Source of the DNA: Undaria pinnatifida
Lineage: Eukaryota > Sar > Phaeophyceae > Laminariales > Alariaceae
Assembly (NCBI GenBank): GCA_012845835.1
Contig: JABAKD010000001.1
Span: 6,994,476 to 7,058,475, forward strand
Length of the DNA: 64,000 nt
Reading direction: 5' to 3'
The notes under the pieces were generated by a model that was not told the DNA's origin, made no database searches, and worked only from the letters and a program-made list of their open reading frames with translations. The translations under genes were made by a program, and so were the position numbers. Shown one piece after another: positions 43,504 through 55,235 of this stretch (positions within the stretch are counted from its first letter, which is position 1; each line of letters starts with the position of its first letter).

Positions 43504-43636
43504 CCGGACAGAAATGTTAGTTGGTTTGCGCGAACGAACGCCTTCGAAGTCAAATTTTTCGGGTGTAATATTGAGCTCCTCCTCATCATGCTCAGAGCTC
43601 GGAAACGTCAGCCGCACCGCTAGCGTGGGATGACTC

Positions 43637-44157
43637 TCGTTGGGTACTCAGGCCATGGGACGGTTCATCGCGTATCACTCTGATTTATTTGCAACTTTGC
43701 CGTTTAGGGTGACGTACACTATTATTAGTGTTAATATAGTCTAGACCTCCTCAAGTCAGGAGCCACAAAACACAGAGGCCTAGCTCTCCACCTACCTTCT
43801 TCGCAGGCGTGAACCAGCCTGAACAGGCATACCGTCCTCGTCGCAATCTCAGCAGCGTTCTCAACACGGTGTGTTCAGGGAATGCCTGGCCGATTGGGGT
43901 GATCCTCGAGTGACGCCTTGCACTTTCTCACTACTGGGTTCTGGGTTGGGTGTAGAGCTCCGGGTATCACCTGTGAGGGACAAGTTGTATTCCGACTTCC
44001 CTCACACTCGAGAAGCTCTATGATCTATACTGACGTCGAGGTAAAAGGAAAGTGCAACCCGAGGAACAACAACTACCCACCGTCACCAAGGAAAAACGAA
44101 TGCCTCCGCAACACACAAACGCCATCGCAACGACAATCTTTAGGGTGTTGTAGTGTA
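43637..44157. other. Unassigned spacer
   Basis: A CTCCTCAAGTCAGGAGCC block near 43748 resembles the M central palindrome. A plus frame (43918-44247) has no domain. Confidence 0.35.
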
Positions 44158-44225
44158 CAGTCGTTCTACGATAACCCCTCCCAATTTCCGGCCTTTTTCA
44201 TTAACGAAGAAATACCTGTTACACT
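44158..44225 (+). repeat. X-element left-end fragment
   Basis: CAGTCGTTCTACGATAACCC, then CTCCCAATTTCC and ATTAACGAAGAAATACCTG match the first 70 bases of X. The remainder is missing. Confidence 0.65.
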
Positions 44226-45075
44226 AAGGCATACTTCGTACATATAAGTTCTACGCGCGACTTGTGTGTAGGCGATGAGATGGTGAGGAAAGAAGCGGTG
44301 ATAGTTCCCCGCGCCTCTTGGCTTCCTCAACACGGAGTCAGACACACTGCGTGGAGCGCTGGTGAAGAAACGATTACCCCGGTGAAGACGTATGAACACT
44401 GGACAACCAGGGTAGCACTTCAAACATTGATATTGATTCCAACAAAATGTATATCCTCGCAACACACTCGCATAACTACCCTCCCCTAGCTGCTTTCTTG
44501 ACATCAATCCCTGGTTTCGAAACCGACGAGGCGCACTATGATCTACTTAGAGATGCTGTACCTCGCCTCCCTGATTCAAGAATTTGCGTACATCGCTGGT
44601 TTCAAACAGACACCAGGCCCAAGATTGTAAAGAACAGTCTTTCCTCTCGCCGATTTCCAATTTTGACCGCTTTTGGCATACAAGGTACAATATGTCAAGG
44701 CGTAGGGTTCTTCTGATTGAATGTCAACGAAAACCTTGTTGCAGAAGTTATTGACCCCCCTCCAAGTGGTTGTTGCCGTGCTTGGTTACCACACCGAATT
44801 TGCAAGGTCGCACGCTCCAACTTCACTTCTCGCCCTCTCTGCCAACCCGCGCGTCCGCATGTACATGCTTCAGGCGTCAGTCGCTGGTTTCGAAACCGAC
44901 GAGGCGCTCTACAATCTACTTGTATATGCTGTGTATCTCGCCACATCCTGGTTTCGTATTTTGCGTGTATCGTCGCTGGTTTCAAACCAGACTCCAGGTC
45001 CTACATCCTGAGGTATAGGGTCTCTGCTCACTCCGAATTCCAATTTGAATCGCTCTTGGCATACAAGTACAATAT

Positions 45076-45123
45076 GCCAACATGCCAATATGCCAATATG
45101 CCAATATGCCAATATGCCAATAT
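45076..45123. repeat. 9-bp microsatellite (ATGCCAATA)n
   Basis: Five to six copies of ATGCCAATA ending just before the K element. Confidence 0.95.
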
Positions 45124-45146
45124 GTATGTATCCTGTAATGGAACAA

Positions 45147-45397
45147 GACGCGTGCTTCGATAGAGGTGCACCACGTTTTTTCTGAGGCTTCCTCCGTTTG
45201 GGAGCTTAAAGCCTCTGCCGGAAACTGATTTGGAGAAAACGAAAACTGCTACCGGATGAAAAATCCCATTGGCCTAGGGCACGACGAAACTCGTGCAGAA
45301 CAAAACGGCCTATTTCCGACGATTTTGGAGGTTAAGAATCCCCGTCATTCATAAATCATTTCAGACGAAAAGTGCTACCTCTATCGTAGAACGCGTC
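45147..45397 (+). mobile_element. K element (K_e), best-preserved ends
   Basis: Left end GACGCGTGCTTCGATAGAGG and right end CTCTATCGTAGAACGCGTC. Interior: GGGAGCTTAAAGCCTCTGCC, CCATTGGCCTAGGGCACGAC, GGCCTATTTCCGACGATTTT. Length 251 bp. Flanking tetramers ACAA and CGAA do not match. Confidence 0.87.
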
Positions 45398-45565
45398 CGA
45401 ATGTCAACGAAAACTTTGTTGGCGGAATTATTGCTCCCGCCCCCCATGGTTGCCGTACTCGTGGTTGGTTACCACCGTATTTGCAAGGTCGCACGCGCCG
45501 ACTCTACTTCTGTTTCTCTACCAACCCGCGCGTCCGCGTGTACATTCTCATTGGCTAAATTCTGC

Positions 45566-46928
45566 ACCAAAACGGACAGGAGGCTGATCATCGTCGATCC
45601 ATAATGAGACGCTCGACGACCCCTTCATCGAGCACATATTGGAGATCCGCGAGGGCATCTTTCCGCTTTGGTCCCCCGCGGCCCACTCAACGTTATACGA
45701 GTATCGGCGTGAATTGACATCAGAACGCTACTTGACAACCTTCCCCTCGAAATGTTTGGTCCCCTGCCAAGCTGCCCTTGCAAGACGTCTTCCCTCCACA
45801 TACACCGTGGGCGCAGGGGTCCTCCGCTCGACCAAGGTTCCCTCGGGAAGCATCCCCTCCGTCGAAACCGGGGCTCTCTCAACATCGGATGGCTTAAGTG
45901 GCACGGAAGAATGATGAGCGAATGCCAGTCATGGTCGCACCAACAGCAAGACGGCATTGCTACGGGCAAAACGGGCGTCCCTTATCGTTGAGTTCTTAAG
46001 CATCCACAGACAAGGACCTTTCGAGCTTTGCCTCATGTATGACGGCATGGGCGTCCCCAGCGCTGAACGGGCGGAGAGGGGGATGGCGCGTTGGTTTGTG
46101 TTGCTGACAGTGTCTGGAACACCGTAAACTGTCGTTCAAATCACGTCCGACATTTGTCTGGGGTATCTCGTGAATCCAAACCATGATGTCGCCGATGTCG
46201 AACATCCCGTTCGATGAAAGCGTTCTATCCCATAGGACTGGTGCCTTGCGCGCGATTACAACTGGCACGACGGTCCAAGCCTCTGTTTTCTCCAGGCTTG
46301 ACGCGCATCAACGCCGTTGATCCGCGCGGTATCCCGTGTTGCATGCAGTTGAAGGCGTTGTCCACCTCTTTACCCCTTTGGCTAACCGGGTCTTGGGGTT
46401 GGGCACGTCTTGCCTACTCGACGGGTGGGGAAAAAATGCTTTGGCGGATGATTGGACAATGTTCTCCTGTCCGTTGCGACACCGGCAGCACCTGCATGAC
46501 CACAGTTACACGGCAACAAGAGACGACGTTTCGTTGGTATTGGCACTCATTGAAGTCAAGGCGAACAAGCTCAACACTCCTAAATGCAAACCTGCAGTGT
46601 GTTTGAAAGGACGTGATAGGTTGCACCCGCCTACGCCCAGAACCTCTGTTTTGTAACCCAAGTCGGACCGTCTACGCTCACTTACCCGCAAGACAGATCG
46701 TACGCTGTTACGACTCCTGGGGTAGATTTCGCGTCGACGCGACTCTTCGACATGCACCCCGGCAATTAAAAAGCCTGTCGTGCCCTTGCAGTCGGGTGGA
46801 TTTCAGCCACGTCGGACTCCCGGCCGAACAACATCCGTCATCCGAGTAGGATGTTCTGCTGCTTCGTGAGCGCCAAGAAATTCCGATCGTTATTCACCTG
46901 CGTGGCGTCCTGCGTGCACGGAGAGAGA
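45566..46928. other. GC-balanced block with open frames on both strands, unassigned
   Basis: Frames at 45625-45969 (minus), 45639-45914 (plus), 46214-46606 and 46336-46656 (plus) are open. The last reads DDVSLVLALIEVKANKLNTP, which is protein-like. The steady composition here differs from the adjacent repeats and suggests a decayed coding segment, but no domain can be named. Confidence 0.3.
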
Positions 46929-48233
<1,305 letters not shown>

Positions 48234-48500
48234 GACCAATGCTAGATAATAGTTTTTTTTTTTTTGGGGGGGGGGCTTTGTTTGCAGTGGCCAGGAGTCG
48301 CCCGCGCGAAATGACCCCTAAGTGTTGACCCCCTCTTTCCTTTGCGGTCTCAAGTTTTTTTGTTTTTTGTTTTGATCTAGCGACATAAATCCGCAATGCA
48401 ATAGTTAGCCAGACGCTGCGCCGCCAAGCATATAGTAGTGTACAGTCGTTTCGTCAGCGAGGTACAGGGTCACTCGTGCGGGCATGATAGCTCACGTCCG
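48234..48500 (-). repeat. Z element (Z2), left end preserved
   Basis: Begins GACCAATGCTAGATAATAGT, then a T/G tract, TTTGCAGTGGCCAGGAGTCG, CATAAATCCGCAATGCAATA and TCGTCAGCGAGGTACAGGGT. The other terminus has decayed. Confidence 0.65.
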
Positions 48501-48660
48501 GTAGTGAAAGTAGGCGTTTTTTACCCACACAAAATCCGAAACCAAAATGCGACTTTCGGGATGTTTGGGGTCAAGGAGCCAAGAATTGCCACTTTTTTGT
48601 CGTACCACCCGTCAATGTAAAAGTAAAAAATAGTTAAACAGAGAAAAGGTGACACCATTC
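48501..48660. other. Unassigned spacer
   Basis: Short mixed sequence, no feature. Confidence 0.3.
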
Positions 48661-49615
48661 GCGGGGGGGGCGGGGGCGGGGGGCAGGCGTGGTATATGTC
48701 AGACATACGTGCCACCAGCAGTGGGAGCTGCCAGAATATACTAGTGACAGTTGGCGTGCGCGCGAAGCAGAGTGTTTGTATCATGTGTGAGAAAATATTC
48801 CTGCAGAAACAATGCACTAGCAGGGATTTCAACCGAAATATCCAGGGGGGGGGGCTTGTCAGATGTTGGAGGTATACGCCACCAGACACTGATAGCTATA
48901 ATAGGAGCAATCAGTACCCGAGGGGGAAGGGAGGGGGGGGGCGCATGGTAAGGATACACCGCAGGCACTGGGCGCCGTAGCTGTTGGGGTTATAGCCCAA
49001 CATCGCGAGCACTGAGAGCTTCAACAATGGCAGCCAGCATGCCTGGGACGGGGGTGGAGGATAAAAAAAAAAACTATTTTGTGTAAAGTGCTAAATGCTG
49101 AATTATGCGCCGGGGGAGGAGGGCGTGGTAGGTGTTAGACGGTTGTACCACAAGCGGTGAGAGCTGTAAAATAAGAACATCCAGCGTGCGCGCGAAGTGA
49201 GGGAGGGGTGTGTGTGTGCGAAATACCCATGTATGAGAATGATATTTGCAGGGATTACGACTGAAATTTGCGCGGGGGGCTTCTCAGATGTTGGAGGTAT
49301 ATGTCACGAGCCCTGATAGCTACGATGATAGCAGTCAGAACCCCGGGGGGAAGGGGGGGCGGGGGTGGGGTAGGGATACACCATAAGCAATGGACGCCGT
49401 AGACGTTAGGGTTATGGCCTAACGTCACGAGCACTGAGAGCTTCAATAATGGAAGCAAGCACGCCCCGGGGGGGAGTTGGGGGCTTGGAGACGATGCAAC
49501 TATAGCTGGTATAAAGCAGTACGAAGTATATAACAGTGTTAACAAATGAACTATGCCCCGTAGGGGCGGGGGCTAGATGTCAGGGGAGTTTGCCAGAAGC
49601 ACTGATATCGATATA
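48661..49615 (+). repeat. Satellite-like array, period about 447 bp with smaller sub-modules
   Basis: Two full units (from 48661 and about 49109) and the start of a third (about 49550). Each unit holds three related G-tract modules: a TGCCACCAGCAG or TACCACAAGCGG type, an AGATGTTGGAGGTATACGCC type with CTGATAGCTA, and a GGATACACCGCAGGCACTGG type with GAGCACTGAGAGCTTCAA. No coding potential. Confidence 0.85.
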
Positions 49616-50700
49616 TAATATCGGGTAGCAAGATGAATATCTATATATATGGACAACCATTCGCCTTTATTTGGCGCTCTGCTGATCGCTGGTGTAACTC
49701 ACCACACTGTCTGTCCGCGCCATGAGCAGTTGCCCGGTTCCAATCTCGCCCGAGTAATCCCTCAATTCCGTCATGTTGGCCTCCCGCAGTTCAAAATTAT
49801 GGTCGACCTTGAGCTTCTGGTGGAGGTCGTATGAACCGAGGATCCGCATACGCCCGGAAACAACCTGGTATTTCGCGAACGCCTTTACCACACCGCTTTC
49901 TCTTTCCGACAAGCTTTTCCCATGGCAAGCGCCGTAGTAGTGTGCCTAGCTACGTGAAGCCGCCGCCTCTGTTCGTTGACGGCATGAACCCCACAGTCAC
50001 CGACGAACCCGAATGGCGTCGTACACTTGAACTGCTTCCCGCATTTGTCTGTGAAGAAAGTAGCACGAGTCATTGGTGCGGCTCCGTCTCTCTGAAGCAT
50101 GGACGGGATTTCCGTCCGAAGCAGCCTGTTGAAAGTATGCTGCACCCAGGAGTTGCCTTGAGACCTATCGTCGATCAACACGATGAACGAGTACACTCAG
50201 CCCTGTCGCCGAGTCGAAAGAAGACTGGAGAAGGAAAGAGAGTGGTGGAGTCTTGGTTGGTTCCAGTGCTAAGGTTGCACCTCGCCCTGGGTGTGGCGCG
50301 TACATGTTTCTTGAAAGCCTGCAACAAGGATGACGTGTCCCTTCTCAAGATTGACGACCATCTCGTTAAACGCCACGCGCTGCATCATCTCCTGCCTGCG
50401 GTGAGAGAAAGGGCGGTGTAAGACTGCCGTGACGTCCATGAAGAAGTTGTTCGCAAAACCAGTTTTACACACCACTGCCTGCAATAGGACCGGATGTTTC
50501 GCAAACGAGGGACGATGCCGACCAACAGCGCGGGAGAGCAATGGGCAATGAGGAACACGAGCACAAAGACGTACAATAGTCCGCAGTTTAAGGCAGTTAG
50601 TAGAAACGCGGGAGTGCAGGGCAAACATGGGCGACACAGAGAGTACAACGACAATGATTGTGTCACCAACGGGCAATCCGAGCACCGGGAGCTCCGGTGC
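49616..50700 (-). other. Protein-like minus-strand frames, unassigned
   Basis: Three minus frames are open in succession: 50685-50269 (FMDVTAVLHRPFSHRRQEMM), 50196-49885 (FTDKCGKQFKCTTPFGFVGD then CGVHAVNEQRRRLHVAR) and 49912-49667 (YDLHQKLKVDHNFELREANM). A competing plus frame of 196 codons (49831-50421) overlaps them. The Cys/His pattern in the middle frame hints at a zinc-binding segment, but spacing does not fit a named finger. It may be a decayed mobile-element gene. Confidence 0.3.
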
Positions 50701-51435
50701 CGGCGGGTATCTTAGCAGGGATACATGGCATGAGGTCTGTCAATTGATCGACATCTTGCCATCGAACCTTGTGGCACACGCTACCTCCCACACTGCACCA
50801 TACCGTGAGGAAGCACGCCTATGGACTAACATCCACTATGGTCGTAATCCTTTCGGTATAATTGGACTTTTCGAGCGTGGTGACAAATATTGCGGGGGGG
50901 ACGAATTGATGACATGATTTTCGGCGTCGACATGAGCATAATAAGCCGAACAAAAACATGCGCTGGGTTATTCTACCTCAAGTTTACGCATGTAGGAGGC
51001 CTTTGGGTTTCTATGCTCGACATTTTCGCGGCCCCCGAGCGCTCTAGTACGCAATTTCTGGGGAACATATGGGAACATCCATTGAAACAGGGGGGCAAAC
51101 TACGCTTAAACGGGCGAAACAATACATAGCTGTAACAAGGTTAAATGGTTTAACAGTTCCTACTGCACGTTATTCTGTCCGCTGTTGTAGACTAGTATAC
51201 ACAACGGAACCAAAGGCGTCTTGCGATGACCTGTGGTCTTCTGGCTCGGCAACCCTTGGTACGCTTTTGTGAAAGAGGCCGCCTTGATCCAGCTGTCCCC
51301 CGTTTTTTCAAGTTTACGGAGCGCGTATTCTCTATCCTTCATTCTTGCATGGACAGACAGGAGGCAGGAAAGATATTACTGGTAGACCGCTTTGCTGCGT
51401 CGGCCATTGTCAACCAAAACAGGGTGAGCGTGTAA
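50627..51435 (+). other. Protein-like plus-strand frames, unassigned
   Basis: A frame from ATG 50627 reads YLSRDTWHEVCQLIDILPSN and ARLWTNIHYGRNPFGIIGLF to 50917. A shifted frame continues with DDMIFGVDMSIISRTKTCAG to 51129. A third from 51226 holds FTERVFSILHSCMDRQEAGK and ends at 51435. The series looks like a frameshifted or intron-containing gene, but no family is recognised. Confidence 0.3.
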
Positions 51436-51779
51436 TGGTATTCATTTGTGTTTTTTTCCCCATCATTTCTACTTTCCACCTCACTTGGCTCATTGTTATG
51501 TACGAGGAGCCAACCAACACCTGAATGAACGCGGAACGAACCCGAGGGGGGCGCTACGCATTGTACCACATCACCCAGCAGACGGCAGAGCAGTACTTCC
51601 TAGGTGTTGCATAAATGAATGCCCTCATACAAATTTGCATGGGTGAGGACATGTTGGGGAGTGACGGATAAAGGGGGAAAGGGATTTGGATCCTACTGCC
51701 ACGGACAGTGGCTACTGTCCGTGACAGTACGATTCGAGGTTGTTGTTAGTTATACGGAGCGGCAGAGGACACTAGTGCT
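51436..51779. other. Unassigned spacer
   Basis: Contains a short hairpin, CCACGGACAGTGGC with CTACTGTCCGTGACAG near 51697. No gene. Confidence 0.35.
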
Positions 51780-51873
51780 CCCTTCCTCGTGTCGACCAGC
51801 CGCGAAACATTCGTCAAAAATATAATTGCTGGTTTCGGGGGGGGATATCGTAGAATCAGTCTGGTTGTGGTGT
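51780..51873 (+). repeat. X-element right-half fragment
   Basis: CTTCCTCGTGTCGACCAGCC, GCGAAACATTCGTCAAAAA and GGATATCGTAGAATCAGTC match the X right half; the left half is missing. Confidence 0.7.
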
Positions 51874-51879
51874 TCCTGA

Positions 51880-52277
51880 ACGGAAACCAAGACCACATTC
51901 CGATTGAAGCGCCGGCCCTGTCACCTGAGCAGGCGCTCCAGGATGTACCCGGCAGGCTTTCTAACCCTGAGGCGAGGGTAGCCGCCCTTTCTGCGGACAA
52001 GGCAGGGTCCGCGGGCGAAGCGGGCGTGGACGCCGTCTACGGTGAGTTCGCAGGGGAGGTGGGGGCTGCAGGCGAGGGGGCGTTCACGCCGACTGCAGCG
52101 AGCCCGCCGGGGAAGGCTCGGCCTAGAAGCCTTGGGGATGAACGTGGGCAGCGGCAGATGTTCTGTCACTTCCGCCATGTGTCTGCTTGTTCCTCTCTTG
52201 TTTGCTTATTTCTTTGTGAAATATGTATGTTTTTGTCTTTCTTCATCTTCTTTTATTTTTTTTGCACCTTATGGTAG
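51880..52277 (+). other. GC-rich coding-like block, unassigned
   Basis: A plus frame reads EAPALSPEQALQDVPGRLSN and VAALSADKAGSAGEAGVDAV, Ala/Gly/Glu-rich and conspicuously more GC-rich than either flank, then turns into a T-rich hydrophobic tail. It follows directly on the X fragment. A minus frame (51921-52178) is also open. It may be a gene fragment carried by or next to an element. Confidence 0.25.
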
Positions 52278-52354
52278 GGTTACACGAAGCCATGTTTGAG
52301 GGATGGGGATGCATGGATTTCAGATGCTGGTGTGGTGTGTCAATATTCCGCGCA

Positions 52355-53865
52355 CATATTGAAATGTCCCGCCGCCCCCCGCCCCCCCGATCCCTCTTGT
52401 TCAAACTCCCCACATAAAATCAAAATCTACCAGAGTAGTAAACACTACCAGCCAGCTGATATCATCTCATTATCTTTCTAGCCATCCATGCCGTAGCTCC
52501 AACCCATTTGCGCCCTCCTCCCCCCCCCCCTTCTTTTTTTTTTCCCCGCCCAGATTATTCAAACGCTCCACTTACAATCGAACTCAGCCAGAGTGATAAA
52601 CACTTCGACCTAAGTGATATCAAACGTCATTATCTTTCTAGCCATCCATGACGTAGCTTTCATTCACCCCCGCGCCCCTTCCTCCAGCGCCCCTTCCTTC
52701 CCCACTACCCGCAAGATCGCCTAGACTTAGCACCACGCGTATAGCAAGCCCCTACATATATGATTAATACGCGCGATCGGAGTATCACACACAATCTTGC
52801 AAAGATAAGTTTCGACCAAATCTTTGATCTCACAGCTGGAGTGTATTTTAATATTATACGTGACCCAAACCTCTTGAAAACCCTTTCCCCCCCCCCTCCT
52901 TTTTTTTGTTTTTTTCCCCATTCTCTGTAGCTCAAACGCCCCGCTTAATATCGAAATCCGCCTTAGAAATAAACACTTCCACGCACTGGAGATCACCTCA
53001 TTATATTTCTCGAGCCATCCATGCCGCTGCTGCAATTCCCACCCACCCACCCCCCCCGCCCCCAACGCCCCCTCCTTCCCCACCACCCGCACCATCGCCT
53101 AGACCTAGCACCACGCGTATAGCAAACCCCTACATCTATGCGATCTAAAATCTTTACCTCCCCCACCCCCGCCCCCACCCCACCCCCCCCCTCCCCCACC
53201 CCCCACCTCCCCAACGCCCCCACCCCACCCCCAACCCCTCGAACACTCCGCCTTCTACCCTCTGGTTGTACGACTCACAGGATATACATGATTAGCTGGT
53301 GCATTATTTCCAAAATACGTCACATTTATCCCCTTAAAAGAATGTATGCTTTCCACGCACAGATTGAGCTGCCCCGCTCCCCCCCCCCCCCCCCCCCCCC
53401 CACAATGATAAACTGGTGCATTCTTTCCAAAACCGTCAGATTTATCCCGGTGAAGGATTCATAGTTTCCACGCACAAATTGAGCCGCCCCGCCCGTCCCC
53501 CCCCCCCCGCTCCCTTTTGATCGAAACCAGGCTACCACGTCCTTAAAAACTCCGCCCTCTCCTCGCCGGTTATTTGACTTACAGGACTCACTTGATAAAC
53601 GGATGCATTTCCTTCCACAGCTGTCAGATTTTGTCTCCCTCAGAAACGGGTTTTATAGTTTCCGCGCACAGACTGACTGACATCACCCTGTTTACCCTCT
53701 GATAGCTACACTGTAGTTGCAAGAGGAGTCGCCAACCTATATCCTTAATGAGGACACCCAACCCGTAATATGCGCGATCGGAGTATCACACACAGCTTGC
53801 AACAAGATGATTTTCGACAAAATCTTCGATCTCACAGCTGGAGTGTATCTTCATTTTTTACAATA
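52355..53865 (+). repeat. Composite S array (S-g), longest
   Basis: Forward orientation. It holds three ATCTCATTATCTTTCTAGCC-type modules, then a first conserved-end copy at 52765-52850, then further modules (CACCATCGCCTAGACCTAGC, TCTGGTTGTACGACTCACAG, TTATTTGACTTACAGGACTC) and the full conserved end at 53730-53865. The internal end suggests two units in tandem or one unit with a captured end. Confidence 0.88.
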
Positions 53866-53904
53866 TACTTGGTACAACAACGCACATCTTAGATTCTAGA
53901 GGGC

Positions 53905-54190
53905 AACAACTGATTTTTCATAAAAGTGAAAGTGCATCCCGATGAAAAAACCGTATGGCCTAACACCGCAGGCACAAAAACGAAAAAAAAAAAAAAACGC
54001 AAATCATAAACAACTAGAGAAGACCTCCGACAGTATTGGGCTAAGGAGAGTTACTCCGACGGTATTGGGCTAAGGAGGGTTACTCCGACGGTATTGGGCT
54101 AAGGAGGGTTAACGAGCTCCCCGCCATTCAGAAGACAAAATTTTGCCGAAACGTGCGCTCCCTCGCTATCGCACGAAGCACGCGTGCGTC
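53905..54190 (+). mobile_element. K element with internal 29-bp triplication (K_l)
   Basis: Interior landmarks are CCCGATGAAAAAACCGTATG, GGGCTAAGGAG and CCCCGCCATTCAGAAGAC; the right end reads CTATCGCACGAAGCACGCGT. The left terminus is missing. Confidence 0.65.
54022..54108. repeat. 29-bp tandem triplication
   Basis: TTACTCCGACGGTATTGGGC then TAAGGAGGG, three consecutive units. It is the K GACGATTTTGGGTTAAGGAG segment multiplied inside K_l. Confidence 0.92.
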
Positions 54191-54194
54191 TGTT

Positions 54195-54241
54195 CGGAGC
54201 TCAGATGTTTTCTTACCTCGCCGCCAGCGTGGGATGACTCG
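54195..54241 (+). repeat. M-element right-end fragment
   Basis: GGAGCTCAGATGTTTTCTTA then CGCCAGCGTGGGATGACTC matches the right end of M3. Nothing else of M is present. Confidence 0.6.
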
Positions 54242-54469
54242 CCCCTCGTCCTCTGTCCTTTGTATGGTGGCAGTGTACCCCTCTTTTCACCACCTCCGAT
54301 GATGATGGGCCATTCATTGGCGAGAGTGGCTAGCTCTGCATTCCTCGCTCCAAAGCACAGAGAAATCATTGCGTTATTTTTGGCGAAGGGTAAGAAGGAA
54401 AGAGTGTTTTTCCGTAGCCGATCGTGCCCCCGACAGTATTTGTCTCGCGAAAAGAAAGCAAAGCAAATC
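54242..54469. other. Unassigned spacer
   Basis: Open on both strands but no recognisable product. Confidence 0.3.
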
Positions 54470-54664
54470 ACGCAGGCGTGTCAAGACCCAAACAATAAAG
54501 CTGCCGTCGGATGGAAATTCCGTTTGCTCTTAGGCATGCGACGCGAACCTTCAACAAAAATTACCCAGATTTCCGATGGAATCGGGTTGTTTAGAAGCCG
54601 CGTCATTCAGAAAGCATTTCGGACGAAAAGTGATACCTCTATCGTACGTCGTAGCACGCGCGCC
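54470..54664 (+). repeat. K-element fragment
   Basis: TTTCCGATGGAATCGGGTTG, GCCGCGTCATTCAGAAAGCA and TTTCGGACGAAAAGTGATAC, ending ATCGTACGTCGTAGCACGCG. Right half of K; the left portion is degraded. Confidence 0.65.
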
Positions 54665-54926
54665 TGAGTGACTCTGTACCTCGCTGAAAAAGGGACTGAA
54701 TCGAGAGGCGAGTGTTTTGGCGCGGCGTATAGCTCACCATCATCCCACTGCGGATGCATATCGAAACATTATTAAACCAACCGCGAAATCTCATTAAAAC
54801 CGCCAAAGAACAAGGGGCGGGGTCACTCGCGCGCGAGTGACCCCGAGAACCATCTGTGCCAAAAAAAAAAAAAAAAAAAAAAAAAAACAGCAAATGACCA
54901 CCCCAATACCGTAGCCTTGCATGGTG
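54665..54926 (+). repeat. Z element (Z4), right end preserved
   Basis: GAGTGACTCTGTACCTCGCT, CATCCCACTGCGGATGCATA and the perfect palindrome GTCACTCGCGCGCGAGTGAC, then a poly-A run of about 27 and a right end ATACCGTAGCCTTGCATGG. The left terminus has been lost or replaced by the K fragment. Confidence 0.7.
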
Positions 54927-54962
54927 ACACAGGTCTCTTCGACAGGGCAGAGAGGGGCTCAA

Positions 54963-55235
54963 GACTGACCCTGTACGATAATTTCCGCCCCCCCGAAAAA
55001 AACAGAGCGATGCGCTCTTTCATAACGAACGTTTCATGGCTGCTCGACACGACGAAAAGGATGCTATTAAAAAGGATATTCTCGCAACAAGTTTTCTTGC
55101 TGTTTGCAAAGGAGTATCGAACAATCACATCGGGGTGGCGGGGGCCACCATGCTTCAGGAGATACGGCCGGAAACCAGTTGTAAAACCGGCGGTTTCGTT
55201 AAAAGAAAGTCGGGTGGGGGCTATATGGACGATTC
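54963..55235 (-). mobile_element. X element, copy X5, reverse
   Basis: Begins GACTGACCCTGTACGATAAT then a C run, and ends GGGGGCTATATGGACGATTC. Interior: AACGTTTCATGGCTGCTCGA, CAGGAGATACGGCCGGAAAC, CCGGCGGTTTCGTTAAAAGA. Flanking tetramers TCAA and TTCT do not match. Length 273 bp. Confidence 0.78.

Larger units (their letters stand above)
42896..43636 (+). mobile_element. M element, copy M3, with 9-bp minisatellite and nested X2; target duplication TCGT
   Basis: Left end GGCTCATCCCGCGGTAGGGG and right end CCGCTAGCGTGGGATGACTC are inverted. TCGT flanks at 42892-42895 and 43637-43640. Interior order: GATGTGACC array, GAGCTCCTCAAGCGTGAAAC block, the X2 insertion, GCGCGAACGAACGCCTTCGA, then ATATTGAGCTCCTCCTCATC. 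No coding capacity once the array shadows are discounted. Confidence 0.87.
44505..45565 (+). repeat. Segmental tandem duplication, period about 370 bp, with K inserted
   Basis: CTGGTTTCGAAACCGACGAG near 44513 recurs near 44880, and the following 190 bases (TCGCTGGTTTCAAA, CCAATTTGA or CCAATTTTGA, GGCATACAAG) also match. TGAATGTCAACGAAAACCTT near 44718 recurs near 45403 with the next 150 bases (GCAAGGTCGCACGC, CCAACCCGCGCGTCCGC). A K element lies between the second and third segments. Confidence 0.8.
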
